From JBDGYW01 sp964518955 (GTDB lineage: Bacteria; Gemmatimonadota; Gemmatimonadetes; Gemmatimonadales; GWC2-71-9): a stretch of 64,000 nucleotides of DNA. Position numbers and translations under genes: made by a program. The stretch covers positions 1 to 64,000 of the forward strand of contig CAZFHS010000036.1 in assembly GCA_964518955.1 (NCBI GenBank), given 5' to 3'. This document shows positions 19,470-27,800 of the stretch, in pieces (position 1 is the first letter of the stretch; each line of letters opens with the position of its first letter). The notes under the pieces are model-generated. The model was not told where the DNA came from, searched no databases, and saw only the letters and a list, made by a program, of their open reading frames with translations.

Positions 19470-20887
19470 GCGAGGTGACACTTCGGATCGCTTCCCCTCC
19501 GCTCGGCCGATATGCAGTCTTTTTGGCTGTGGCCGCGAATGCGTTAGCCTGCTCCTATACACCTGAGGTAATCACCCTCGCCACAAACGGCGGCTGGTGC
19601 TGGTACCAGGACGAACGTGCGATCGTGCACGAAGGAATCCTTTTGTTCGGCACAGTCGCTGGCACCACCGCCCGCGGAGTCGCTGCAGGCGACGTGACCG
19701 TTTTATCGTACAATCTCGAGACCGGTGAAGCTGCGAGTTTCGAACTGCACGACCAACTCCAGTCAGACGATCACGACGTTCCGGCGCTGCTGCCTCTTTC
19801 GGATGGTCGGGTGTTGGCCGTTTACTCGAAGCACGGTAGCGACTCGTACAGTCGTTACCGCATTTCGGAGCGACCGGGCGACATCTCGGCGTGGGAGCCG
19901 GAACGCTCGTTTGACTGGGAAGCCGGTGCTACCTACTCCAACCTCCACCGCCTTACTGCCGTCGGAGGCGGAACAGGTCGGATCTTCAACTTCTCCCGTA
20001 CTGTCGGCTTCAATCCCAACTGGTCGTATTCAGACGACGAGGGAGCAAGCTGGTACTACGGCGGGCGCCTGCTCAGCTGGACGCGTGAGGACCTAGAAAA
20101 CGATCCCAAGTTCACGGGCATGGACGGCACTCGGCCGTACGTCAAATACGCCTCGAATGGACGCGATGAGATCCATTTCATAACCACCGAAGACCACCCA
20201 CGTGCCTATGACAACGGGCTGTGGCACGGGATCATCGAGTTCGGCGCCGACGGAGCGCGAATCACTCATTCCGACGGGACGCTCATTGGGCCATTGAGTA
20301 GCGAGCAGACAACATCCATCAGGCCGACTGATCTGACTCCAGTCTTCGGGGGCGACGCAGACAACGTGGCGTGGACGGTCGATCTCGAACTGGACGGACG
20401 CGGATATCCGTACGCAGCATTCAGCATCCAACACGGTGACGGGAACGTGCGAGTCGAGCGAAGGGCAGGCGGTGAAGACATGCGTTATGGCTACGCCCGG
20501 TGGGACGGCCAGGGCTGGCAAGTTAACGAAATCGCGTACGCCGGCACGTCGCTCTACCCGGGCGAAGACGATTACACCGGACTGATCGCCCTCGACCCCT
20601 ACGATCCTGACGTGGTGTTCATCTCGACCGACGTAAATCCCGATACTGGTGAACCGTTGATCAGCTCGGCGGATGGAAAGCGCCACTACGAGATCTACCG
20701 CGGCGAGACTGCGGACGGCGGGAGAACCTGGGAGTGGTCTGCTCTCACAGAGAACTCGGCGGCCGACAACCTGCGGCCGTTAGTGCCGAGTTGGGACGGT
20801 GGGACAGTTGTGTTGTGGCTGCGAGGAGCGCTAACAACCTATACCGACTACGACACCGAGGTAGTGGGGATGGTGTTTGGGAACTAG
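19466..20887 (+). CDS. BNR-repeat secreted protein (BNR_4/ulvan-lyase-like fold)
   Basis: The 473-residue protein carries an N-terminal hydrophobic signal (about residues 13-29, ending LAC) and a seven-bladed-propeller-like sequence. Its first strand, NGGWCWYQDERAI, is the recognised beginning of the BNR_4 family, which is found next to polysaccharide-degrading genes and is related in fold to some polysaccharide lyases. Later repeats include SDDHDVPALLPLSDGRVL, SRTVGFNPNWSYSDDEGASW and GGRTWEWSAL, which has an Asp-box-like look. Its start overlaps the sulfatase stop, so the two act together. It may be a lyase or glycan-binding hydrolase for a sulfated polysaccharide. No specific catalytic residue is claimed. 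Confidence 0.75.
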   Translation: MSEVTLRIASPPLGRYAVFLAVAANALACSYTPEVITLATNGGWCWYQDERAIVHEGILLFGTVAGTTARGVAAGDVTVLSYNLETGEAASFELHDQLQSDDHDVPALLPLSDGRVLAVYSKHGSDSYSRYRISERPGDISAWEPERSFDWEAGATYSNLHRLTAVGGGTGRIFNFSRTVGFNPNWSYSDDEGASWYYGGRLLSWTREDLENDPKFTGMDGTRPYVKYASNGRDEIHFITTEDHPRAYDNGLWHGIIEFGADGARITHSDGTLIGPLSSEQTTSIRPTDLTPVFGGDADNVAWTVDLELDGRGYPYAAFSIQHGDGNVRVERRAGGEDMRYGYARWDGQGWQVNEIAYAGTSLYPGEDDYTGLIALDPYDPDVVFISTDVNPDTGEPLISSADGKRHYEIYRGETADGGRTWEWSALTENSAADNLRPLVPSWDGGTVVLWLRGALTTYTDYDTEVVGMVFGN

Positions 20888-20972
20888 CCGCCGACCCTCG
20901 CTGTCGTCGTCTCCAACAACTCCAGCTACAACCCCGCCAGTATGATCTGAAACTTCCGCACAACTATCACGT

Positions 20973-20986
20973 TATGATATATCATA
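20973..20986. promoter_or_regulatory. Palindrome upstream of PadR gene 1
   Basis: TATGATATATCATA is a perfect 14-bp palindrome 30 bases before the PadR start. An overlapping ATATCA-5-TGATAT inverted repeat runs to about 20995. PadR regulators usually repress their own promoter through such AT-rich inverted repeats, so this is the likely operator. Confidence 0.55.
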
Positions 20987-21016
20987 TGTTGATATAAATG
21001 CGGAGCTACGATCACG

Positions 21017-21367
21017 ATGAGAGATGCAAAATCCAGCATTACCCCCGCGATGTTCCACATACTGCTTGCACTGAGTGACAGCCAGCGCCACGGGCTTGGC
21101 ATCGTGCGTGAGGTGGAGGAGCGTACTAACGGCTCCGTTCGGCTCGGGCCCGGCCTGCTCTACGGCTCGATCAAGAAGCTCGTTGCAGCCGGTCACATCG
21201 AGGAACCGACCTCGCGTCCTCCGCCGAGCCGTGACGATCCGCGCAGGCGCTACTACCGCATAACACGCAAAGGACGCTCGGCGCTCGAGACGGAGGCCAC
21301 CAGGCTCGAACAGTTCGTGGGAATTGCGAGAGAGAAACGCGTACTCAAAGGATCGGGAGCTGTCTGA
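21017..21367 (+). CDS. PadR-family transcriptional regulator 1
   Basis: The 116-residue DNA-binding protein has the PadR winged-helix pattern: TPAMFHILLALSDSQRHGLGIVREVEERTNG, then LGPGLLYGSIKKLVAAGHIEE, then the wing RRRYYRITRKGRSALETE. It should repress its own operon until a signal is sensed. The stop codon shares one base with the permease start (TGATG), so expression is coupled. Its palindromic candidate operator lies just upstream. The inducer is unknown. A second PadR/permease pair lies at 58.7-61.8 kb in opposite orientation. Confidence 0.9.
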   Translation: MRDAKSSITPAMFHILLALSDSQRHGLGIVREVEERTNGSVRLGPGLLYGSIKKLVAAGHIEEPTSRPPPSRDDPRRRYYRITRKGRSALETEATRLEQFVGIAREKRVLKGSGAV

Positions 21368-24111
21368 TGTCCGGCGATCGGAAACCTCGGCGGCGGCGAT
21401 GGTCAGAGGTGGTGTACCGTATGCTGCTGTTCCTGTATCCGACCCAGTTCAGGCTCGAATACGGCACCGGGATGGTCGAGACGTTTCGCGACCGCTGGGA
21501 TATCGAAAGGGAGAGGGGCGCGTACTTCGTGGGATTGCGAGTTTGGACGTTCGCACTCCGCGACCTGCTGTCTTCTTCGCTGCGAGAATGGCGGTCCCAA
21601 ACACGAGGGCCGAACAAACCAGGCAAGCAACCTCTAGCTCCAAAACCAGGGAGCATTTTGGAGGTTGTTCATGACATCTGGCGCGACATCCGTCATGCTC
21701 TCCGAGGCTTCTCCAGGAATCCCGGGTTCGTTGCCCTCGCGATACTCACGGCGGCCGTCGGCATCGGAGCCAACGCCGCAATCTTCAGCGTAGTCAACAA
21801 CGTCGTTCTCCGTCCCCTGCCGTACGACCAGCCGAATCAGCTCGTATTTATGAGGGAAACCTGGAACGATTTCGGATGGGGGCCCGTCTCATACCCCAAC
21901 CTCGTCGATTGGCGGGAGCAGAACGATGTCTTCGAGCATCTCGCCGCATTCGAGTGGACGAGCACGAGCCTACGGCACTCAGGACCACCGATCCGTTTGG
22001 AATCCATAAGTGCCGAGGCAAACCTCTTCGAACTGCTTGGATCACAGCCGTTCATCGGCCGCACGTTCGCAACTGGCGAAGACCACGTTGGTGCGCAACC
22101 AGTCGTAATACTCAGTCACGTTTTCTGGGAGCGGATGTTTGCTTCAGACCCGGCTATCGTCGGAACGGCGCTCACCCTGAACGGCGAGCCGCACGAAGTC
22201 ATAGGAGTAATGCCCGAGGGATTCCACTTCCCCGCGGATGCGGAAAACGTCGATATCTGGCTGCCGATCAGGCTGACTCCAAGCGCCATCCATGATAGAG
22301 GTCACCATAGCCTCGCCGTAGTCGGGCGCCTGGCACATCACATCAGTATCGAGGCAGCCGACCTGCAAATGGATGGAATTGCCGGCAGGATCTCCGAGTT
22401 GTATCCGCAGATCCAGGGTGGGGGAGGCGTGTGGGTCAGGCCGTTGCACGAGGAGATAGTGGGCAACGTCCGCCCGCTGATCCTCATTCTCTTTGGCGCC
22501 GTCGGATTGGTGCTGCTAATCGCTTGCGCCAACCTGGGCAACATGATGCTCGCGCGAGCCACGGACAGGAGCCGCGAGGTCGCGCTTCGGTCGGCGCTCG
22601 GCGCGGGACGCCGGCGCCTCATGAGAATGTTCATTACAGAGAGCCTGCTGCTCTCGTTCCTCGGTGGCGCCCTGGGTGTTGTGATTGCCCACACGAGCAT
22701 CGATGCCCTGATCACATTCGGTGGCGCACAGATTCCACGTTCGGACTCCATCGGTTTGGATGGCAGAGTCTTCGGATTCCTACTCGGCGTTTCGACACTC
22801 ACGGGACTGCTGTTCGGTCTCGCACCTGCCGTGTTCGCATCGTCGGGCAACGTGGTATCCGGGCTTGGCGGCACCAGCGGCCGAGGCGGGTCGAGTCGGA
22901 GACGACGTTTGTACCGCAACGGGCTCGTGGTTACCGAATTCGCACTGGCGTTCGTTCTGCTGCTTGGCGCAGGACTGCTGGTCAGGACGCTTGCCAGCCT
23001 CGAAGATGTCGAACCCGGGTTCGTTGAAGACAACCTGATCACCATGCGGTTGTCCCTCGCGGCGGACAAACATCCGGGCAACAGCGGGACACGGTTCTAC
23101 AGCGACGTGCTGAATCGTGTCGAGGCAATACCGGGTGTATCGAAGCTCGGAATGACCTGTAGGATCCCGCTTCAGGGTTGGGGTCACAGCGGCAGGTTTC
23201 AGCTCGACGGCGTTCCGTGGGGAGCACCCGGCACCGAGCCACACGCACACTGGAGGTACGTGAGCGCGGGCTATTTCGAAACAATTGGAATGCGAATGGT
23301 GCGTGGGCGCGGGTTCGCGGCAGACGATGACGCGGATGGGCTCCCGGTCATAATCATCAACGAAGCCCTGGCCCGGAGGTATTACCCGGACAAAGACCCT
23401 GTCGGCAAGATCATCCGAATGCCCACCGCTCCCGAACTGTTTCTGAACCCCGAAGAGCGAACCATGATGGTCGTCGGAGTCGTGAGCGACGTGCTGGAGT
23501 CGGGATTGCACAGGCCGCCGCGCCCAATTCTGTACTTCCCCTTCAAGCAGATCGAACGGTTCGACCTGCTCGCAGACATGAGCCTGGTGGTGCAAGCAGC
23601 ATTACCGACCGCCAGCCTTGTTCCGCCCATTCGGTCGGCGGTGCAAACGCTCGATCCCGGGCAGCCCGTATATGACGTGATGACGATGGACCAGGTCGTG
23701 TCCGAATCCCTTGCGGGCAGGCGCCTGACCTCTTGGCTGTTCGGCAGCTTCGCGGTGGTGGCTCTGATATTGGCACTGGCGGGCATCTACGGAGTGGTCT
23801 CATACCTCGTGGCGCAACGAACAAAAGAATTCGGCGTGCGCGTCGCCCTGGGTGCGAGTCCGAAAGCCGTGCTCACAGGGGTGCTGGGGAGCGGGGCGGC
23901 TCTGGTCGGGATCGGCCTCGTATTGGGCATCGCGGCCGCGGCGGGATTGTCGCGCCTGATAGGTGGAATGCTCTTCGGTGTGACGCCCACGGACGTACCC
24001 ACTTACGTCGGCGCGTCGCTGCTTCTGTCGGCGGTTGCGCTTGCCGCCTGCCTGGTACCAGCACGCCGAGCGATGAGGGTGGATCCGGCGGAGGCGTTGA
24101 GGTTTGAGTGA
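21367..24111 (+). CDS. Orphan MacB-like ABC permease (ADOP type) 1
   Basis: This 914-residue inner-membrane protein is of the 'duplicated orphan permease' type found in Acidobacteriota and relatives. After an N-terminal cytoplasmic segment of about 85 residues (YPTQFRLEYGTGMVETFRDRWD) comes one MacB/FtsX unit: TM near residue 120 (FVALAILTAAVGIGANAAIFSVV), a periplasmic domain, and a three-helix FtsX domain (VLLIACANLGNMMLARATDRSREVALRSALGA). A second unit repeats this plan, ending with GVVSYLVAQRTKEFGVRVALGASP and ARRAMRVDPAEALRFE. No ATPase gene is nearby. Substrate and ATPase partner are unknown; a mechanotransmission role like MacB is possible. It is coupled to PadR 1. Confidence 0.9.
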   Translation: MSGDRKPRRRRWSEVVYRMLLFLYPTQFRLEYGTGMVETFRDRWDIERERGAYFVGLRVWTFALRDLLSSSLREWRSQTRGPNKPGKQPLAPKPGSILEVVHDIWRDIRHALRGFSRNPGFVALAILTAAVGIGANAAIFSVVNNVVLRPLPYDQPNQLVFMRETWNDFGWGPVSYPNLVDWREQNDVFEHLAAFEWTSTSLRHSGPPIRLESISAEANLFELLGSQPFIGRTFATGEDHVGAQPVVILSHVFWERMFASDPAIVGTALTLNGEPHEVIGVMPEGFHFPADAENVDIWLPIRLTPSAIHDRGHHSLAVVGRLAHHISIEAADLQMDGIAGRISELYPQIQGGGGVWVRPLHEEIVGNVRPLILILFGAVGLVLLIACANLGNMMLARATDRSREVALRSALGAGRRRLMRMFITESLLLSFLGGALGVVIAHTSIDALITFGGAQIPRSDSIGLDGRVFGFLLGVSTLTGLLFGLAPAVFASSGNVVSGLGGTSGRGGSSRRRRLYRNGLVVTEFALAFVLLLGAGLLVRTLASLEDVEPGFVEDNLITMRLSLAADKHPGNSGTRFYSDVLNRVEAIPGVSKLGMTCRIPLQGWGHSGRFQLDGVPWGAPGTEPHAHWRYVSAGYFETIGMRMVRGRGFAADDDADGLPVIIINEALARRYYPDKDPVGKIIRMPTAPELFLNPEERTMMVVGVVSDVLESGLHRPPRPILYFPFKQIERFDLLADMSLVVQAALPTASLVPPIRSAVQTLDPGQPVYDVMTMDQVVSESLAGRRLTSWLFGSFAVVALILALAGIYGVVSYLVAQRTKEFGVRVALGASPKAVLTGVLGSGAALVGIGLVLGIAAAAGLSRLIGGMLFGVTPTDVPTYVGASLLLSAVALAACLVPARRAMRVDPAEALRFE

Positions 24112-24114
24112 GGC

Positions 24115-24144
24115 ATCGTAAAATGGTCATGACCAAAATACGAT
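24115..24144. repeat. Interrupted palindrome after permease 1
   Basis: ATCGTA-AAA-TGGTCA and TGACCA-AAA-TACGAT form a 30-base dyad in which the two A-runs do not pair but the other 12 positions per side do. Its function is unknown; it could be a terminator-like structure or a regulator site. A second small hairpin, ATTCCGA-5-TCGGAAT, lies at 24170-24188. Confidence 0.35.
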
Positions 24145-24247
24145 GGATGCGAAAATGGTAAGGCTGCGGATTCCGATTGCTTCGGAATGTCTGGCAAGCC
24201 AATTGTCGTGTCCGAGCGGATGTTGCTGCCCCAACTGCCTCGCCAAC

Positions 24248-24297
24248 CTTACAATTACGGAATTGACTTCCGTTATTGTAAGACTTAGAATAGGTGC
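24248..24297 (+). promoter_or_regulatory. Promoter with palindromic operator, leaderless start
   Basis: TTGACT at 24263-24268 and TAGAAT at 24286-24291, spaced 17 bases apart, form a near-consensus sigma-70 promoter. The GTG start of the ATPase lies 6 bases after the -10, where transcription itself should begin, so the mRNA is probably leaderless. The -35 sits in the loop of a palindrome: CTTACAATTACGGAA at 24248-24262 and TTCCGTTATTGTAAG at 24268-24282, matching at 14 of 15 positions. A protein bound there would block the -35. Confidence 0.75.
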
Positions 24298-25467
24298 GTG
24301 ATTAACCGACAGTCGGCCGATCTGGCACAACAACTGGCTCGCGAGTTCAAAATCGTTGCAGTGGTGGGCCCTCGACAGTCAGGGAAAACCACGCTTGCCC
24401 GCGCCGTCTTTTCAACCAAGCGGTATGTCGGCCTGGAGGAGCCGGACAACCTGCAGTTCGCCCGTGAAGATCCACGCCGTTTTCTGGACCAATATCCCAA
24501 AGGGGCGGTAATCGATGAGGCTCAACGCTGCCCCGATCTATTCTCTTACCTGCAAGGGATAGTGGATGAACGGAGCAACTCGGGGCAGTTCATTCTGACG
24601 GGCTCGCAGCACTTTGGACTGATGGAGAGCATTACCCAGTCATTGGCAGGTCGGGTCGGCTTCCTACGCCTACTTCCGTTTTCATTGAATGAACTGCAGA
24701 GCGCAAACTGCGCCCCAGGTTCGGTCGACCTCATGCTCTTCAAGGGCGGGTATCCACCTCTATACGATCAACCAGTCGTGCCCGAAAGGTGGCTGGATGC
24801 TTACATAACAACATACGTGGAGCGGGATGTTCGCCAGTTGATCAACGTGCGCGACCTCAGTGCGTTTCAACTCTTCATGCGACTCTGCGCCGCGAACGTT
24901 GGGCAGATGCTGAACGCCTCGCGCTTGGGCGGAGATGTGGGTATTGACCAGAAGACTGTGAGAGCGTGGATTGGGTTGCTCGAGAGCAGCTTCATTGCGT
25001 TTCGGTTGCAGCCTCACTTTCGCAACTTTCGAAAACGCCTAGTGAAAACGCCAAAACTGTACTTCTATGACACAGCCCTGGCTGCGCGTTTGCTGGGAAT
25101 AGAATCGCCTGAGCAACTTGTAACGCACCCACTGAGAGGTGCGCTGTTCGAGAATTGGGTGGTCGCTGAACTGCTCAAGGGAAGAGGGGCTCGAGGGAAG
25201 AGCGACAACCTCTTCTTCTGGCGTAGCCACATCGGACACGAAATCGACGTGCTCGCCGATCGCGGCGATCTACTCCTGCCGATTGAGATCAAAGCCGGCA
25301 CTACGATTGCATCAGACTGGTTCGCTGGCCTTCAAAAGTGGCTCGATCTCGCAGGTTCGGTGGCGGGGCAACCGACGCTGGTGTATGGAGGTCGGGCTCG
25401 GCAATCTCGCAGGGGCATCAATGTGCTTCCATGGAACGAGATCGACTGCCTCGCCAACGAAGTGTAA
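24298..25467 (+). CDS. AAA-type ATPase with DUF4143 C-terminus
   Basis: The 389-residue protein has an N-terminal P-loop: Walker A GPRQSGKT at residues 24-31 and Walker B AVIDEAQ ending at residue 76 (Asp73, Glu74). An arginine-containing sensor region (ILTGSQHFGLMESITQSLAGR) follows. The C-terminal DUF4143 part has a nuclease-fold pattern (GHEIDVLADRGDLLLPIEIK, resembling PD-(D/E)xK), though activity is untested. Such ATPases occur as single genes with uncertain jobs, often next to mobile DNA. It starts with GTG and its promoter holds a palindrome. It stands alone between two unrelated genes. I suspect a stress, toxin or mobile-defence role, but this is only inference. Confidence 0.9.
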   Translation: MINRQSADLAQQLAREFKIVAVVGPRQSGKTTLARAVFSTKRYVGLEEPDNLQFAREDPRRFLDQYPKGAVIDEAQRCPDLFSYLQGIVDERSNSGQFILTGSQHFGLMESITQSLAGRVGFLRLLPFSLNELQSANCAPGSVDLMLFKGGYPPLYDQPVVPERWLDAYITTYVERDVRQLINVRDLSAFQLFMRLCAANVGQMLNASRLGGDVGIDQKTVRAWIGLLESSFIAFRLQPHFRNFRKRLVKTPKLYFYDTALAARLLGIESPEQLVTHPLRGALFENWVVAELLKGRGARGKSDNLFFWRSHIGHEIDVLADRGDLLLPIEIKAGTTIASDWFAGLQKWLDLAGSVAGQPTLVYGGRARQSRRGINVLPWNEIDCLANEV

Positions 25468-25485
25468 GCCTAGAGTGACCTTCCG

Positions 25486-25971
25486 TTACAGCTGCTCCAG
25501 CTTCTCCGTGATCATCCGTATGTGGCTGTATTCTTCCTTGATGATGGTGTTTACCTTGCCGCCAGAAAGATCACCCATCACCATGTCGAGAGACGTGTAG
25601 AACACCACGGCATCCTTCTCACGAGCCAGCGCAAATTCTAGGACTTCCTTGAGCGAGCTGTGCCTGTCGGCAAACGTGGCGACGTCCTGTTCGCTGGTGA
25701 AAACCTTCCTATTCGCGACCGCCTGGAGATACAACTCCACCTCGCCATATGGATCCCAGGTGAGATCCTTCTCGTTTGCGTCCCGCATCTGCGTACGCAG
25801 GTCACTGAAGATCTTGATATGCCCGTTTTCCCAATCAGCCAGTTCAGTAAGGAGCTTCTTTGCATCCTGATCCTTAGCCAGTTCGGCCGAGCGGCGATAG
25901 AACATCTCGCCGTTTTTCTCAATATCGACTGCTATGGTGAAGATCTCGTCTATGTTGAATTCTTGCGGCAT
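25486..25971 (-). CDS. Ferritin-like diiron protein (rubrerythrin-type)
   Basis: The 161-residue cytoplasmic protein is an all-helical four-helix bundle. Expected diiron ligands occur in pairs: EKNGEMFY with a helix-1 Glu, WENGH in helix 2, EKDAVVFY in helix 3 and EEYSH in helix 4, which is the ExxH/EYSH pattern of rubrerythrin-like domains. No C-terminal rubredoxin CxxC is present, so this is the short version. It probably reduces peroxide or handles iron under oxygen stress. It converges with the ATPase gene across 18 bases and is transcribed on its own. The start (MPQEFNIDEIFTIAVDIEKNGEMFY) is natural for the family. Confidence 0.85.
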   Translation of the reverse strand: MPQEFNIDEIFTIAVDIEKNGEMFYRRSAELAKDQDAKKLLTELADWENGHIKIFSDLRTQMRDANEKDLTWDPYGEVELYLQAVANRKVFTSEQDVATFADRHSSLKEVLEFALAREKDAVVFYTSLDMVMGDLSGGKVNTIIKEEYSHIRMITEKLEQL

Positions 25972-26149
25972 CTTCTCTGTACCTTCCCATGAATAGGCGG
26001 TTCGTATTCGACCCGAAACATACTCTGACTTGTGTTCTCGTGGCGAGGGAGCGGCGTGTGTCAGCGTCCATTACTTGCCGTCAACCACATAGCCAAACCC
26101 CTGCCCCGCAGGATAGCTTCCCTGACATGCAACCGCACCAGGAGCACCC

Positions 26150-27652
26150 ATGAGCGTACACTTCGATCGCAGAGATTTCATGAAGACCGTAGGCGTCGGC
26201 GCGACGGCGTTGGCGTTGCCCGGAATCAAGGGATGCGCCCCCGGGGAACGGCCGCCAAACATCGTCTTCATTCTCGCCGACGATCTGGGATACAACGAGC
26301 TTGGCTGCTACGGCCAGGAGAAGATCCGAACGCCCAACATAGACAGGATCGCGGCCGAGGGCATGCGGTTCACCCAGCACTATTCGGGCAGTCCGGTTTG
26401 TGCTCCATCGCGTTGCGTTCTTCTGACCGGCAAGCACACAGGCCACTCGTACATCCGCGACAACGACGAGATGAACGAACGCGGAGACGTCTGGCACGAC
26501 CCTGAACTCGAAGGTCAGCGTCCGTTGCTTCCCAACACCTTCACGATGGGGACTATGCTAAAGCAGGCCGGATACAAGACCGGAGCGATCGGCAAATGGG
26601 GGCTCGGCGGGCCCGGGAGCACGGGCGCACCTAACGCACAGGGCTTCAACCACTGGTACGGCTATCTCTGCCAACGCGTCGCTCACAACTATTATCCGAC
26701 TCACCTGTGGCGGAATGGAGAGAAGGATATGCTGGAGGGGAACGACTACTTCTATCCCCACCAGCGGATGCCTGAAGACGCCGACCCGAACGACCCTGCA
26801 TCGTATGAGCCTTACAAGGGCGAGACGTACTCGATGGACCCGATGGTGGAAGAGGCGTTGGGTTTCATTCGCGAGAACCAGGACGACCCCTTCTTCCTCT
26901 ACCTGCCGTTCCCTGTGCCACACGTGTCGATCCAGGTGCCGGAGGAGTCATTGGCCGAGTACGAAGGCCAGTTTGATGACGAACCGTACATCGGCGACAG
27001 GGGTTACGTGCCGCATCCCGCTCCGCGCGCCGGCTACGCCGCTATGATCACGAGGATGGACAGTGAGATCGGCCGCATAATGGCGTTGATAGACGAGCTC
27101 GATCTCGACGACAACACGATCGTGTTCTTCACGAGCGATAACGGGCCAACCTTCAACGGCGGCACGGATTCAGAGTTTTTCGATAGCGCCGGCGATTTTC
27201 GCGGTCTCAAAACCCAGCTCTACGAGGGCGGAATACGGGTGCCAATGATAGCTCGGTGGCCGGGACACATCGAGCCGGGCACGGTTTCCGACCACCAGTC
27301 GGGCTTCTGGGATTTTCTGCCCACCTTTGCCGGGCTCGTGAACATGCAGCCGCCAGGCGATACGGACGGGCTCTCCTTGCTTCCGACGCTGCTGGACACA
27401 CACGGACGGCAGCATAGCCACGAGTACCTATACTGGGAATATCACGGCAGGCAGGCAGTACGGATGGGAGACTGGAAGGCGCTACGCCATGGCGTGGACC
27501 AGCCGATCGAATTGTACGATCTCGCGACCGACATAGGTGAACAGCATGATGTGTCTGGTGAGTACCCTGATGTCGTTGCGCGGATCGAAGACATTATGAC
27601 CAACGGGCGGACGCCGTCGGAGTTGTTTCCGCTAGACCGCGGAGAAGAGTGA
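26150..27652 (+). CDS. Tat-exported arylsulfatase-like sulfatase
   Basis: This 500-residue sulfatase has a twin-arginine signal (DRRDFMK, residues 6-12), a hydrophobic stretch ending near KGC (Cys29), and the metal motif ILADDLGY (residues about 41-48). The formylglycine site CAPSR is at residues 84-88, followed by CVLLTGKHTGHSYIR. Later motifs are GAIGKWGLGG and TIVFFTSDNGP. The protein family cleaves sulfate esters in the periplasm. It depends on a maturase such as the one at 16.7-17.9 kb; none is adjacent to it. It is followed after 148 bases, holding a repeat, by the PhoD-like gene. The substrate is unknown. Confidence 0.93.
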   Translation: MSVHFDRRDFMKTVGVGATALALPGIKGCAPGERPPNIVFILADDLGYNELGCYGQEKIRTPNIDRIAAEGMRFTQHYSGSPVCAPSRCVLLTGKHTGHSYIRDNDEMNERGDVWHDPELEGQRPLLPNTFTMGTMLKQAGYKTGAIGKWGLGGPGSTGAPNAQGFNHWYGYLCQRVAHNYYPTHLWRNGEKDMLEGNDYFYPHQRMPEDADPNDPASYEPYKGETYSMDPMVEEALGFIRENQDDPFFLYLPFPVPHVSIQVPEESLAEYEGQFDDEPYIGDRGYVPHPAPRAGYAAMITRMDSEIGRIMALIDELDLDDNTIVFFTSDNGPTFNGGTDSEFFDSAGDFRGLKTQLYEGGIRVPMIARWPGHIEPGTVSDHQSGFWDFLPTFAGLVNMQPPGDTDGLSLLPTLLDTHGRQHSHEYLYWEYHGRQAVRMGDWKALRHGVDQPIELYDLATDIGEQHDVSGEYPDVVARIEDIMTNGRTPSELFPLDRGEE

Positions 27653-27683
27653 GGGCGGGGAGTAGGACGGAGAGATCTGGTTC

Positions 27684-27750
27684 GTGCAGCGAACAGCGAG
27701 CAACGTACTGGCTGGTGACCGCTGCACGCTGCTCGTTGTTCGACATAGAA
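27684..27750. repeat. Intergenic hairpin-forming repeat, copy A
   Basis: Two arms of related sequence, GCAGCGAACAGCGAGCAACG and CGCTGCACGCTGCTCGTTGT, face each other with imperfect pairing across a spacer of about 14 bases. A similar tract with the same closing GACATAGA motif lies at about 56697-56795. It looks like a dispersed intergenic repeat. No function is known. Confidence 0.4.
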
Positions 27751-27800
27751 CCACAATTCACGCAAGAAGCTCGACGTAACATCGTTTCAAGGAATGCGCC

